Program-made: the position numbers and the translations under genes
The notes under the pieces: generated by a model
What the model saw: only the letters and a program-made list of their open reading frames with translations
Database searches by the model: none
What the model was told of the DNA's origin: nothing
Part shown: in pieces, positions 24,099 through 35,559 of the stretch
Position numbering within the stretch: position 1 is the stretch's first letter
Layout of the letters: every line of letters starts with the position of its first letter
Assembly (NCBI GenBank): GCA_010645155.1
Contig: CM021312.1
Span: 478,898 to 542,897 of the forward strand
Source: Tigriopus japonicus
Lineage: Eukaryota > Arthropoda > Copepoda > Harpacticoida > Harpacticidae
Direction of reading: 5' to 3'
Length of the DNA stretch: 64,000 bases

Positions 24099-24786
24099 CT
24101 GCAAAAAAGGATATAAAAATTCACTGACATTTTTCCGATTTTTGGCAAGTTGATAATTCACACTTGCAAAATAATCTCAATTCAGTTTAATGTGCCTAGA
24201 GTACAATCTTGTTTCAATTATTAGAAGCATTTTATGAAGGAGGTCATTTCAAGCACTTTTAGCTAAGACACCTTAAAGAAATTCATTTTGATTCAGTAAA
24301 TGTCATGTTTTGAACCTTCATTTTTGAAAAGAAATGTTCGGAATATTCGCTTGACTATTTTGGAAAAAATATCAGCTCACAACTTTTGCTAATTCCGAGT
24401 GCGGTGTTGGAAGTTTCTAAGAAAATATTCAGTTTAGTGTTTTTAAAGGACTCCCCCTTCTTTTGCATTTGAAACAAATCTTTAAGAGAGGATTGCCGAT
24501 TGTCATATTTATTATAGGATTAATTACCGGGTGTTTCAAAAGAAACGGAACAACTTACTTTATCATGTGTAACTCCTTATTGAAACCATACTTGAATCTC
24601 AAAATCATTGCATATGGGTTGCTTAACACTTGGCTTGAAAAATCTGGAAAAGCAATTTCCCCTTCTTCATTATGTAAGCGACGACGGGTTTTCCCACAAA
24701 GGGTCATTTTAGAAAAGGAGTGTTAGTGACTCCGACTTTTTTCTCTGTCAAAATTTGACCAAATTCATAAGTAACGCGTCATAGAG
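24099..24786. other. Unassigned sequence with a second fragment of the 21764 repeat
   Basis: Contains the direct copy of the ccgggtgtttcaaaagaaac repeat at 24526-24720. No exon of the neighbouring acidic gene was recognised. Ends at an N gap (24787-24844). Confidence 0.4.
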
Positions 24787-24844
24787 NNNNNNNNNNNNNN
24801 NNNNNNNNNNNNNNNNNNNNNNNNNNNNNNNNNNNNNNNNNNNN

Positions 24845-25214
24845 TGGTGGAGATAAGTGCTGGGGGAGTTTACCTTGGCGGAGATCACCTGGTGCAAACC
24901 TACAGGGGGAGATCACTGTTGGGGGAGTTGTATGGGAACCAAACAGCACATAATCACATGATTCTCAAGAACTGCCATCTGTCATTTTTTTTGTAGTTTG
25001 AGTTTTGTGCATTTTTAGACATCAACCATTTCTTGTTAAGGACATGGTTTGTTCACAGGTCTAAGAGAAATGATACTCAAATAAATATTCTTGATTCACC
25101 AACCCTGCACTGTGTTGTTGTATCGGGAGTTTACTTTTTGCACAAAACACATGTTTCAGTAAAAAACAAAAATAACTGGTCAGTGTGTGCGATGGAATTC
25201 AAAGTTGAGCTCAT
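24845..25214. other. Unassigned sequence right of the N gap
   Basis: The first 90 bases contain repeated ggggga/gggagatca words. No gene was seen. Confidence 0.35.
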
Positions 25215-25528
25215 TTATTCATGCGATTCTACATTTCTAACCCTCATTTAAGGTCAGCTTTTTGTTACACTTCATTAACCCTACTACATGTTTCATCCTA
25301 ATCTAGAATTCGAAGTCCTTTGTTGGTGTAATTGGATAAGGCTATTGGTTATGGTCAAACTGAAAATCTTAGTGAGCTTGAACTTGTATTCAGCTTTTTC
25401 AGAACAAAGTTTGTCACGGGAGGTCTTTGTTTGGTTGATTTCATCCACAGAAAAGGGCCAGCTCTTGCTTCCACAAAATTGTGGACGTTGTCATGTAATC
25501 CCAATAAAATTGCCAAATTTGCTAAGTA

Positions 25529-27095
25529 TGTACTGTATGTATGTATATTTCGGGGAATTAGGCATTTCAACAGTGAATGAAAAATATAAACTGTCAAGTA
25601 GTTGGTATAGCCACCCCTGGTTCCTCGAAAGCCTAGAGGCTTGTTTTAACGGGAACCCATTGCTATTAGTAGGGGACAGTCCAAACATCCAGCTTTCGCC
25701 AAATCAAGTAAAAGTCATTGGTAGCCCCAGGCTATGATGAATTTCACTCTACTGAGGTCAAGCAAGTGCCTACATGATCATTTTCCGCAAGGGAAGCAAC
25801 GCTTTTCACTACAAACAGTCGAGTAAGAGCATATGATTAAGTCCGTCATTTGTGAGATCCATTGTTTTGTCGAAATTTTAAAACTTGTATTCAATTTGGT
25901 TCCGTGAAAGAAGTTATTCCAAGCTTTTGGAAATTGATAGTCGGGCAGCTTCTGATGAAAATTTAGACGAAAGAGTGGCATTTCAAACATAATTCCATTT
26001 GCTCTCCGTTCTTTGTATGTGTAATGATTCAAGACTCCTGGCACGTTTTGATTTAAGCATTTGAACATAAATGTTATTTGATTAACAAGTGCTAAATCGT
26101 CTAACTTTAAAATTTTCCATTTCTTAAAAATTGGGTTGGTATGAGCCTTTCCTTTGGTGCCTTCAATCCATCGAACTGCCTTTTTTTGTAAAGAAATTAA
26201 CCCTTGAATAGCGTTATTGCCACGTAAGTATTCAATACCGTACTTTAGTTTGCTCTCGACAAGGGCGTTATAAAGAACATATCTTAGTTTTGTTGGAACA
26301 GAGTTTTTTGCCAGGAAAAACGAGAAAATGATTTTCCTCACATCACAACTTACTTGTCTAATGTGAGGCTTCCAAGTTAGATTTTCATCTAGATTTAGAC
26401 CTAAAAACCTAACAGATTGATCTTGCCTTCCTAAACCTACTTGTTGAATAACGTTTCCATCTAAGATTACGTTGAAGTCTGCGGCTGCACCGCGGGAAGT
26501 GAATAGTTTGAGTTTCGTTTTCTTGACATTCACCTTTATTTTATTGCTCTTAAAATAATTTGATAGTTTAAGCATCCAATCGCTTGCTTCATCCTCCATT
26601 TCTTTCAGGTTGTTACCGAAATGTTGAAATGTAGTATCGTCTGCGAACATTGTAATTTTGAAATTGGTCACTTGAGGTAGATCGTTTATGTAGATCAAAA
26701 ATAATAACGGTCCCAAGATACTGCCTTGAGGTACTCCACAAGTCAAGGTTTGAAAATCCGAAAAGCTACTACCCACAACCACACTTTGCTTTCTGCAATG
26801 CAGATACTCCTTGACCCATGTAATAACATTGTCGCTATAGCCATATTTTGCTAACTTTGCCGTAAGAATGCCGTGATTGACAGTATCAAATGCCTTCTGG
26901 AGGTCAACAAATATTCCCACCGAGAATTTTGAGTGATTATTGTCTGTCATATTCTTGAAGAAGTTGTGGATGGCATGCATAGTTGAATGCTTTGGTCTGA
27001 ATCCAAACTGGAAGTCAGTAAGGTGGTAGGTGCTAAAGGGATCAAACATTTGTGCGTAGACCACTTTCTCTAGAACTTTTGAGAGGGACGTAGGG
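25529..27095 (-). mobile_element. 5'-truncated non-LTR retrotransposon (CR1/L2-like)
   Basis: Inserted in repeat R3. The 5' end is truncated within the reverse transcriptase. The 3' end has a microsatellite-like tail of catac units instead of poly(A), as in CR1/L2-type LINEs. The 5' boundary is precise because the uninterrupted copy A is available for comparison. Confidence 0.8.
25778..27095 (-). pseudogene. Reverse transcriptase, C-terminal part of LINE ORF2
   Basis: A 428-codon frame from the first in-frame ATG (27064), open upstream to the truncation point. RT motifs are in order: FGFRPKHST, FVDLQKAFDTVNH, CGVPQGSILGPLLFLIYIND and FADDT (catalytic Asp pair), then thumb and C-terminal sequence. 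The endonuclease and the first RT motifs are missing because of 5' truncation, so this copy cannot be autonomous. The remaining frame has no stops, suggesting a fairly young insertion. Confidence 0.85.
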
Positions 27096-27309
27096 AAGTA
27101 GCAGTTTCAAAATCGTCTTCGGGTTCTGGTGTGATCGAAGGAAGGGACTCGGAAGATATCGGCGATGGATCAATGGCCGGAGGTGTGGGCAAGAGAAAAG
27201 AATGATTGGAAATCGGAGACAGGCCTAAATGCCGCAATCCAGGTGGGACGGCAAGAATCGGTTTGTTCCGAGGGCCTTCTGACGTGGAGGGTTCCGCATC
27301 CTGGCTCGC

Positions 27310-27966
27310 TCAAGCGGGAGAAACAGGACGGGAGCCCTGGAGGAACAGACGAATATATTTGGCCTCGGATTCATGCTCCTGAGCCTTAGATTTATGCTCC
27401 TGAGCTTTGGACTCAAGCTCCTCAGCCATTCGCTTTAATGTTAACCTTTTCTCTTGAGACGGTAACCCGTTCCACTCAGGGGGAAGGTCTTCCACGATTC
27501 TTCTGAGGCAACTAGTTTCTGATGCTGCGTCTTCAGAATGGGTTTCACAATGCTTCTTCAATGAGCCAGCACTTGTGGATGATGATGCCCCTTGTTGCTG
27601 GCTTATGGTCTTGGGGTCCAAAACAGCCTTGGCCAATTTCAAACTACCACCCGCACAAGAAGAGGAGCGGGAATTGAACAGAGAAGAGGCAGTCTGCGTG
27701 CATAGAGGCATCATGGACGGACCACCTAATTGGGCATGGCTGCTGGGTGAGGCTGGGGCCCTCGATTGTTCACTGTCTTGAGTTTGTTCGGGATTGACAT
27801 TTCCCTTGTCGTCGTCGTTGCTGTGGTCTAAGAGTTGAGTGGGCTCGATGACGCTTTCCTCCACATTAGCATGATGGGACATTTGGGCCGAGTCCAAGGA
27901 TTCCTCTTCTTCTACATCATTGGCTGTACTTTGAGGGATTGCATTAAGATTGATATTTACATCCAT
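27310..27966 (-). CDS. Repeat-encoded protein with C-terminal coiled coil, copy B
   Basis: A 218-residue frame closely related to the protein at 12149-12811. It keeps the acidic Ser/Gln-rich N-terminal half, the LPPEWNGLPSQEKR motif and the helical SKAQEHES repeats, and ends with the same SRPVSPA. It differs from copy A by about 20 substitutions and two single-codon deletions, with no frameshift. Function unknown. Confidence 0.6.
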   Translation of the reverse strand: MDVNINLNAIPQSTANDVEEEESLDSAQMSHHANVEESVIEPTQLLDHSNDDDKGNVNPEQTQDSEQSRAPASPSSHAQLGGPSMMPLCTQTASSLFNSRSSSCAGGSLKLAKAVLDPKTISQQQGASSSTSAGSLKKHCETHSEDAASETSCLRRIVEDLPPEWNGLPSQEKRLTLKRMAEELESKAQEHKSKAQEHESEAKYIRLFLQGSRPVSPA

Positions 27967-28065
27967 GAGGTCGGGCTCTGAACCAGTCGGCCGATCTCAC
28001 CAAGGACTGTGATCGATGTTTTCCCTCTAGAGTAGGGATGCGAATTCAGGGTTGTATGGACGTCA

Positions 28066-28264
28066 ATTCAGGGCTGCCCGGTAATTAGAGACCAAAAACG
28101 CCAGATCAACCTGTCAAAAACGCCAGATATCGAAATTTGCCGCCAGATTTTTTCAAAGAAACGCCAGAATAACGCCAGATTCCAGTTCCTTCATTATGCA
28201 TTTGTTCTAGAGCAGACATATCATAACCTTTCATCAATAAAGATAGCTGAGTTGAACTTATCAA
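28066..28264 (-). repeat. TGGCG block (R2') and end of R1, copy C
   Basis: On the minus strand this reads from the R1 end (gatgcttgataagttcaact) through five TGGCG words to ctaattaccgggcagccc, matching 11850-12045. It borders the truncated integrase of the adjacent gypsy element at about 28265. Confidence 0.7.
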
Positions 28265-28930
28265 GCATCGGAGGCAGGCCAGCGACTCACTTATGGGAAT
28301 GGACATGGCGTCCTGAGCGACGAAATCCCCAGGGATAGCCAAAGGTGCTCCATACACCATTTCAGCAACAGATACACCAAACTCCTCCTTGGCAGCGGTC
28401 CGGATGCCCAGCAGGACCCATGGAAGTTGATCTGCCCACTCCGGTCCAGCTTCTTCCATCACTGCTCTCAGGCTGGCCTTGAGGTGTCTGTGGAAATGCT
28501 CCACGGGCCCGTTGGCTGCTGGGTGGTATGCTGTGGTTGGGTGAAGGGAGGAGCCATAGAGGTCCGCCAATGCCTTCCAAAGCCTGCTCATGAACTGAAC
28601 GCCGCGATCCAAAGTGATGTGCTCAAGGACTCCGAAACGGGAAACCCACTCCTTGACGAAAACAGAGGCCACTGTCCTTGCGTCCGTGTTGGACAAAGGA
28701 AAAGCTTCAGGCCATTTAGTGAACCTGTCTAACACAGTTAACAGATGCATATAGCCTGAGCTGCAGGGAAGGGGGCCCACCAGATCCAAATGAACATGAC
28801 TGAAGCGGGCTCGAGGCGTTGGGAATTGGGCCATTGGGGGCCTGATATGGCGGTGCACCTTTGCTCTCTGGCACGGGATGCACTGCTTGGCCCACGTCCG
28901 ACAGTCCTTGGAATAACATAACGCGCACAA
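28265..28930 (-). pseudogene. Gypsy integrase, C-terminally truncated
   Basis: A retroviral-type integrase core: a Cys-containing end of the zinc region (CIPCQRAK), HLDLVGPLP with the first catalytic Asp, the second Asp in LDRGVQF, then HPAANGPVEHFHRHLK carrying the catalytic Glu. The frame then runs into unrelated repeat sequence at about 28265, so the C-terminal domain is lost. It is out of frame with the preceding part of pol. Confidence 0.85.
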
Positions 28931-30990
28931 ACCATCTTGACGGTGAGGTTGATTGAGGGATGGCTAAGGTTGTGGAGGGTCTCAAATTTTTGGCGTCTCA
29001 AGGACTGCGGCACCCATGGGCTGTTTTGACCGGTGGACACATCGCATAGCAACAATGCACCACTGGGGAGGGGAATGTCTGCCCACTGCAGGGAGGACAA
29101 AGATGACTTCACTAGCGGCAGCTCCGGGTCCCGCTGCTGCTCCTTTGTCAACTCGTCAAAATCAATCGACTTTCGATGGGGTTCGGCCAAGGCCAAGACC
29201 TGGGTCGAAGGAACTGGGGCCCGAGAGAGGGCGTCGGCCACCGCATTAGCCTTCCCCGCCACGTGTCTGAGAGTCGTATTCGCTCAGCTCCAGAATAGTG
29301 CGTTGTCGTCTGGGGAGCATGGTCTCTGTGTTCTTCTCAAACATGAAGGTGAGCGGCATGTGGTCGGTATACGTCACAAAGGGGCGAGCCTCCAACTGAT
29401 AGCAAAAATTTGGCACGGCCAGCTTGATGGCCAGGAGCTCCCTGTCGAGGGCCAAGTAAGACATCTCAGGCTTCCGCAAAGCCTTGCTGAAGAATGCAAG
29501 GGGACGCCAACCGCCTCCCTGTGAAGGGTCCCTCTGCTCAAGGACCGCTCCAACTGCCTTGTCCGATGTATAGGTTGTCAAAGCTATTTCCGCGTTCGGG
29601 TTAGGGTGCTCCAAAAGAATCGCCTGCGACAATGCTGCTTTTGCTGCCTGGAAGGCTTCCTCGGCTTGTAGGGACCAAGTGACAGGGTGCCTGCTGGCTT
29701 TCTTGTTGGCCTTCCCTGTTTCTTTGAGGGTGATGTAAAGTGGGCGGAGGATCTCTGCTAGGTGAGGTATGAAATGGATGTAAAAAACCACCATGCCAAT
29801 CAACTCTTGCAAACCCCTAACCGTGCACGGCTTGGGAATATTCATGATGGCTTCCACTTTGGAGGGCAGTGGTGAGATCCCAGCCCCTAACACGTTATGG
29901 CCCAGAAATTCCAACTCTCTTCTCCCGAACTCGCACTTCTTGAGGGCTATCACTAACCCGTACTTGGACAATCTCTGGAATAGCTGCCCAAGATGTCGCA
30001 AGTGTTCACTTTTGCTCTTGTTGGCCACCAGAATATCATCCAAGTAGCAGAACAAAAAGGGAAGATCGCCCAAAACCACATCCATGAGTCGCTGGAAAGT
30101 GTTTCCAGCATTTCGCAAGCCGAAAGGCATCCTGAGGAACTCAAACATCCCAAAAGAGGTCGTGACAGCTGTCTTGCTAATATCGTAAGGGTGTACTGGG
30201 ATCTGATTGTATCCCTTGATGAGGTCCACCTTGTTGAATACCTTGGCGCCATGAAGGTTTGAGGTGAAATCACGTAAGTTAGGGATAGGATACCTGTCCG
30301 GCTTGGTGGCCGCATTCAATGCCTCGTAGTCCCCACAGAGTCTCGACGAGCCGTCATTCTTCGGAACCATCACCAAAGCGCTTGCCGTGGAGGAATTTGA
30401 CCTCCTCGCGATGCCCAGTTGCACATTCTCTTGCATGAATGATTTTGCTGCTGTGAGCCTGACTGGGTCCAGGCGTCTTGGACGGGCTCGCGGGAGGGGT
30501 CCCTTTGTCGTTATTTGGTGTGTGACTCCGTGTTCTACTGATGTGGCCTGAACGGTGGGTGTGGTGATCGTTGGAAACTCCCACAGGAGGTGGCCAAAAG
30601 AGTCTTTAGCTACGGCAAATGACTCGAGGTGTAGGCATAGTGCAGATGGGGCAGATATTAATGGAATTGAAATGCTCGGATTATCTCTGTCTAACAGTCT
30701 GGAGCCTTGTGCGTCTAGCAGCAAGCCGGAATTCCTCAGGAAATCACTACCTAAGATTGGACAGGAAACGTCTGCTGCAATGAATGTGAGAGAAAACTTC
30801 TTGGGGCCCAACTTCAATGTGGTTTTCCTTGTGCCCCATGTCCTTATCCTCGTTTCATTTGCTGCCGTCAGGAGGCGAGACTGCGGTCCCGATCTTTCGG
30901 CGTAGCTCGCGGGGGTCACGGACACCTGGGCCCCCGAGTCTATTAAGTACTTTGATTGTGATGTGTCATCGTAGGCGTAAAAGAGTCTGG
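28931..30990 (-). pseudogene. Gypsy pol: protease, reverse transcriptase, RNase H
   Basis: Open from about 30990 to 29246, continuing in a second frame to about 28800. The protease active site DSGAQVSV lies near 30950. RT shows MVPKNDGSSRLCGDY, FNKVDLIKGYNQIPV, MPFGLRNAGNTFQRLMD and FCYLDDILV (catalytic Asp pair). RNase H shows DKAVGAVLEQ, but the usual first catalytic Asp position reads Tyr (TTYTSD). The region after 29262 carries the linker before integrase (KANAVADALSRAP). A frame change near 29250 separates RNase H from the linker. Confidence 0.88.
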
Positions 30991-31378
30991 ATATAACTGG
31001 GTTGTTGTTGCCGGCCTCCGAACAGCTTCTTAGTAGAGGCCGGCCTCCTCTTCCCCCTGGTCTGCACTCGCTGAGCCGTTTACCAATTCAAGTTGGGCTA
31101 CAACTCTGTCATCATATCTTCTGCCTCCTCTGCCTCAGCCCCTGCCTCCCTTGCTGACGCAGCCACGCCCGCCGCCTCGGCCGAATCCGCCGCGTGCCGG
31201 TGGTTGGACGATGTGTGCGCTGAGGGTGCAAAAAGACCTTTGGGCCTTGAAACCAAAATCCTGGTGATACGGGCAGATCCCTGCCACGTGACTTTGCTCA
31301 GCGAAACTTGCATTGATCTAGCTGGGGCAGAGCGTTTGTGCTTGCTCGCCACATTTCGTCCGCCATCTTGATGATCGC

Positions 31379-32750
31379 TTAGGGAGATTGGAGGCCGTTG
31401 CTGGCTGCGCTTTGACGGACATTTTGTGGGAGTTTCTTCTGAATCAGGTGGGCTGACCATTTATCCTCAAGATCCACAGCTACTCCTGCGATAGCTTTGA
31501 TCTGCGCAAACCACAGAGATGGTCTTTCAGCGCTGTTTAAGGGTGGGTAGTCTAGGATTTTGTCCCTGCGCTGACCCTCATAGAGGCCAAAAGCGTCCGT
31601 TAGCCTCTCCTTAAGGAGTTCATATTTGTTGACCTTGGAGCTTGATGGGGTCAAAAGGATGTCGCTCACAAGTTGTCTAGACTCCGCGTCAAGGGCGGCT
31701 AAGGCATGAGAAAACTTAGTGGACGGGACGGTTACGCCTCTGACTTCAAATTCGACTTCGATGGTGTAAACGTTAAACGTCCAAAGATTGGCTGAGAGAG
31801 GTTGCGTGGCCAAGTAATAACATTTCGTGAAAAAAGACATTAGGAGGAAAAAGGATATTTCTTGATTAGATAGCTCGAAAATAGTCATACCAATCATAGG
31901 CCAATGTAATATTTTGATTGTCACTTGCGGTTTTGCACGAACAAAATACAATCCACGCTAATAAATTAACTTGTACTCATACAGTTGCTTGACAAACACA
32001 GAAAGAAAAGATTAGTATTGGGTTGAAAAGGCCATCAAAACAATTATTGGATTTGCAAATCTGATTTTAAGTATAGCTGTACAAAAAACGTTCCTTTAAA
32101 AAGGCATTTTTAACTCTTGGTTTTTATTTGACATATGTACTACCGGCTAATTCTTGCTCATTAGGTACTACTTTTTTTTAAATTTTCTAGATTTCACCGT
32201 TTTTTGACAGTCAGATCAGTTCAGACACATTGGTCCTAATCAAAAGGGACATACATAACGTCGTGGGAGCAGCTTTAACCGTCTTTTTTTTGTCTGGACG
32301 GGCATTTAATCTTTCTTCTTTCTTATAAGATAGGTTCATTCACCTTTTTGGGAAATTAATTCGATTTTTCCATGTTGCAAGTATTTTTTTCTTTTTTTCC
32401 ATCTGTTGGGAACTTTTATTCATCTTTTTTTGTTTAATCGGTCAATTTTATTCGTCTTTTTTTGTCTAATTTGACAGTTTTATTCGTCTTAACTTCCTGT
32501 CCCTACTTATTACACTAATCTTTGTTGTGCTGTTCTTATACATTGATCTAAATGTATATGACAATGTAATGTATGAAATGGAATGTTGATATTGATCACG
32601 CAACCTCTCGGCCGATCTTTGGACGTTTAACGTTTACACTTCGATGGTGGCGAACCATATATCCGAGGCCTCACGATCGAAAGACGGGAGCTTGGGGGCT
32701 ACTACCGAGACACTGATTGTTGCTTTTGATTCTTGAGGTTGCTCGTCCAT
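31379..32750 (-). pseudogene. Gypsy gag, interrupted by a DNA transposon
   Basis: Gag begins at ATG 32750 just after the primer site and reads to about 32649. It is then interrupted by 31766-32637 and resumes at 31765 through the conserved ALDAESRQLVSDIL and DAFGLYEGQRRDKIL blocks to a stop at 31379. The reading frame is continuous across the insertion once one copy of the target duplication is disregarded. A CPYH-containing finger lies in another frame near 31270. Confidence 0.8.
31766..32637. mobile_element. MULE-like non-autonomous DNA transposon inside gag
   Basis: 872 bp with terminal inverted repeats of about 43 bp starting GTAAACGTTAAACGTCCAAA at both ends. An 11-bp direct repeat ACTTCGATGGT lies at 31755-31765 and 32638-32648. 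The palindromic border allows 7-, 9- or 11-bp readings; 9-11 bp fits Mutator-like elements. The interior is AT-rich with repeated ttttattcgtcttttttt words and has no transposase. Confidence 0.88.
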
Positions 32751-32792
32751 GGTGAAGTTGCTAACAACTCTTTCACGGCTAGAGCTGTGTCT

Positions 32793-32868
32793 GGGTCACC
32801 AGTGTAACAATAAGCAAGTTCACTCGTAGGCTGCTCGATAAAGACTGTTTATTTCCCGACAGCGGGGC
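32793..32868 (-). other. Primer-binding site and LTR remnant
   Basis: On the minus strand TGGTGACCC (32801-32793) immediately follows an LTR end reading TTGTTACA (32810-32803). The remaining LTR, containing an AATAAA-like element, runs to about 32868, where it meets repeat sequence. Confidence 0.6.
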
Positions 32869-33012
32869 TGCCAGGTAATTGGAGACCAAAAACGCCAGAT
32901 CAACCTGTCAAAAACGCCAGATATCGAAATTCACCGCCAGATTTTTTCAAAAAAAACGTCAGAATAACGCCTGATTTCAGTTTCTTCATTATGCACTTTT
33001 TCTAGAGCAGAC
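32868..33012 (-). repeat. TGGCG block (R2'), copy D
   Basis: Related to 28070-28222 and to the reverse of 11896-12045, in the same orientation as copy C, so the gypsy element is flanked on both sides by directly repeated TGGCG blocks. Confidence 0.7.
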
Positions 33013-33080
33013 ATACCATGTACTAACCTGTAGAGATCTCTTAGATAGATCCGGATTACCAAATAAGGCGTGTATCTCCA

Positions 33081-33737
33081 ATGGGACACTGTAATCGCAT
33101 GCGTTTTCTTTTCTTACCGCTGGAGCCACCACCCCAACTTCAATCCGCCTGTATTAGCTTGGAAGAAGCAAGAGTGCTTCAGTTAAAACGTGATAAATCC
33201 CTCCTGTGAAAGGCCCTTTGTCAAAATGAGAACAGAATTGACTGGGGTAGAGACATATCTAAGTCATCAAACAATCACTCTCAACATTGGTTGACAAAAT
33301 GCTGAGGATTTTACGATCAAAATGATAGCGATGATATTACGCTTCTTCACAGTCCAGCCCTACTTTGCCCATCTGCCAGTCTGCGCTCCGTTACCTTAGC
33401 GGGAAATTTCAAAATTTCTCGATCTCTTCTCGAAGGCAGACGAGACGCGGCAGCTGAGGCTGGAGTGTGAGGAAAAGTGAAATCATCACTATCATTTTGA
33501 TCGTAAAATGCTCGGCATTTTGTCAACCAGTGTTGAGAGTGATTGATTGATGACTTAGATATGTCTCTACCCTAATCAATTCTGTTCTCATTTTGGCAAA
33601 AGGCCTTTCACAGGAGGGATTTATCACGTTTTAACTGAAGCACTCTCACTTCTTCCAAGCTAATACAGGCGGATTGAAGTTGGGGTGGTGGCTCCAGCGG
33701 TAAGAAAAGAAAACGCATGCGATTACAGTGTCCCAAT
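33081..33737. repeat. Long foldback (inverted repeat) element
   Basis: Two arms of about 270 bp, 33081-33350 and about 33465-33737, are reverse complements at roughly 90-95% identity by eye, separated by a loop of around 110 bp whose flanks still partly pair. A transcript would form a very long hairpin. The outer end of the right arm is where hAT copy B inserted. No ORF. Confidence 0.85.
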
Positions 33738-34460
33738 TAGTGATGTGACTTGGGCAAGTAATGAGTCATCACGGACACCCAAGCACAAGTTGTTGACAAG
33801 CATTACTTGGGCAATACACCAATACACTTGGCAAGCTCAAGGAACATTGGAAGATGCAGTTGCCGGCAGTTACTCTTAGAAGATTTCAGATGCTTGCAGT
33901 GTGACTTAGAAGAAAAGAATGTCAAGTTGCATTTTCAATGATCTTTTGACCTTAATAATTTAGCAATAAACAGTGGAAGTGAAACAAAAAATATTTTGAT
34001 TTGGATAGCATTTGCAAAACCATGTTTTTTCTTTAGTTTCCGTTCTAAGCCACACATGAATACACTTTTCGGGCCAATCAAGAATGAGATTTAACAGTCA
34101 CACTTGGGAACAAGCTCGGTCACTCAGAGTTGCTAGAAAAAAAATATAAGATGCCAACTCTTTTTTTTTTTGAAATATTCTCAAAAGCTTTTGCATTTCT
34201 CGATACAAAAGCTTTGAATTGTGTATTTTCATCTAAAAATCCATCCTAATCCTAACAAGGGCATGGGCCCTATTTCGCTGAAACTTTCTGGTTAATTGAA
34301 ATTCTGATGCCGAAGGTTTAGTCTTCATTCCTAGCAAATTTGGCAAACCTGTAAGGTGGGAAAAATACTTGTACAGGCACCCAAGTAGACCCAAGTTTCG
34401 GCAAGTCCAAGGTACTGTACCGGACCGCTTGCCCAAGCTCTTGTTTGCCTCCCATCACTA
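33738..34460. mobile_element. hAT-type element copy B, 723 bp
   Basis: Nearly identical to 10264-10982. Ends are TAGTGATGTGACTTGGG and CCTCCCATCACTA, with perfect 8-bp duplications GTCCCAAT at 33730-33737 and 34461-34468. No coding capacity. Confidence 0.92.
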
Positions 34461-34507
34461 GTCCCAATGTGTCTCATGCTTTATTGTTGTTACGTAGGTT
34501 GCGTGTC

Positions 34508-35384
34508 CGCTACAAACCTTTCATCAACAAAGATAGCTGAGTTGAACTTATCAAGCATCCTTTGGGTTGATCCAGTTTAATAAGACACATTTTTCACACA
34601 TATTTGCTCTCATTTAGATAGAATCAGGCTTGAATTTGAGTTTATCAGTAAGACCAAATAAGACAAAAAAAAATAAAGCAAACCACCATCATATTCAAGC
34701 TAATAATCATGAGTGTGAAACTTTCGAAAGGTTTTGTACCCTAAAAATGTGCTTTAGCAAATAGTTGAAATATTTGGAAATTTTGTCTGTTATTTGTTTT
34801 GCCTTTTACCCATATATTTACAAAGTATGATTTTTTGGCATTTTTTGCACTTCATTAGCCATGTTTTAGCCAACAGAAACACGCAAAATTGTATTTTTTA
34901 ATATTTTTTTGTTTTTGCTTAAAAACTCTTCAGTTTCTTTGACATTTGAGTTTGTCACTGCAATAAATTAATTTGCCATTCCATAAACTTTGTTTACCAT
35001 TCAAGCATATATTTTTTCATCCCAACACACTTTCTTTACAATGCCAACATATTTTTTCCAATCTAGCGCATTTTGCTTGCCCCTTTTTCAGCTTGAAAAG
35101 CATCATCCATTTTCTTAAATCTTCAAGCTTACCAATAATGGTTTCAACGGCCTAGCACTCTCTTATATTAATTATGATATTTTAATATCAGAATGTACAA
35201 ATTATTATTATAAGCACTACTTTTGGTTGTTTATCTGAAATTGCAGGAAAGTTAACATAAAAAAGAGAAAAATGAAAGAGATGGGCCAAAAAATGGTCAC
35301 ATTATTTTTTGTAACTAATGCTGGAACTTTGAGCTCTGTTATGCTGAATTCTGCTGGAACAGTGTGACGCTATTGTTTATTGTT
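34508..35384 (-). repeat. Composite repeat R1, copy B
   Basis: Reverse copy of 11005-11895, from aacctttcatcaacaaagat at the left to cagtgtgacgctattg at the right, where LINE sequence begins. Confidence 0.75.
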
Positions 35385-35559
35385 TATTGTATGAGACCAC
35401 TCAAGCATCAAAAAGATGAGATAGAGTATAGGTAAAAAAGAAAAAAAAAAACGACAAAAGGGAGAAAAAAGCGCGAAAGATGAAAACACTTTCGAAATCA
35501 AATTATAAAAAAAAAAATAAGCCGAAAGTACTGGAGAGCAAGTAAACTACGCAATCTGT

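Larger units (their letters stand above)
25215..28085 (-). repeat. ORF-bearing repeat R3, copy B, interrupted by a LINE
   Basis: Inverted copy of 12050-13310. Segments 25215-25528 and 27096-28085 align with copy A, and the intervening 25529-27095 is a LINE insertion. The word AAGTA appears at both junctions (25524-25528 and 27096-27100), a possible short target duplication. Confidence 0.75.
28265..32868 (-). mobile_element. Ty3/gypsy LTR retrotransposon remnant, CsRn1-like
   Basis: Minus-strand order is a 66-bp LTR remnant (32868-32803), primer-binding site, gag, protease-RT-RNase H and integrase, truncated at 28265 where repeat sequence begins. The 3' LTR is absent. The CsRn1-like placement rests on the TGGTGACCC primer site (complementary to the tRNA-Trp 3' end) and a CxxH-type gag finger instead of CCHC. 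Gag is split by a MULE-like element. Several frame changes make it defective. Confidence 0.85.

Noticed and set aside
28427..31371. Plus-strand ORFs through the gypsy region
   Set aside because: Antisense shadows of pol and gag, whose motifs are clear on the minus strand.
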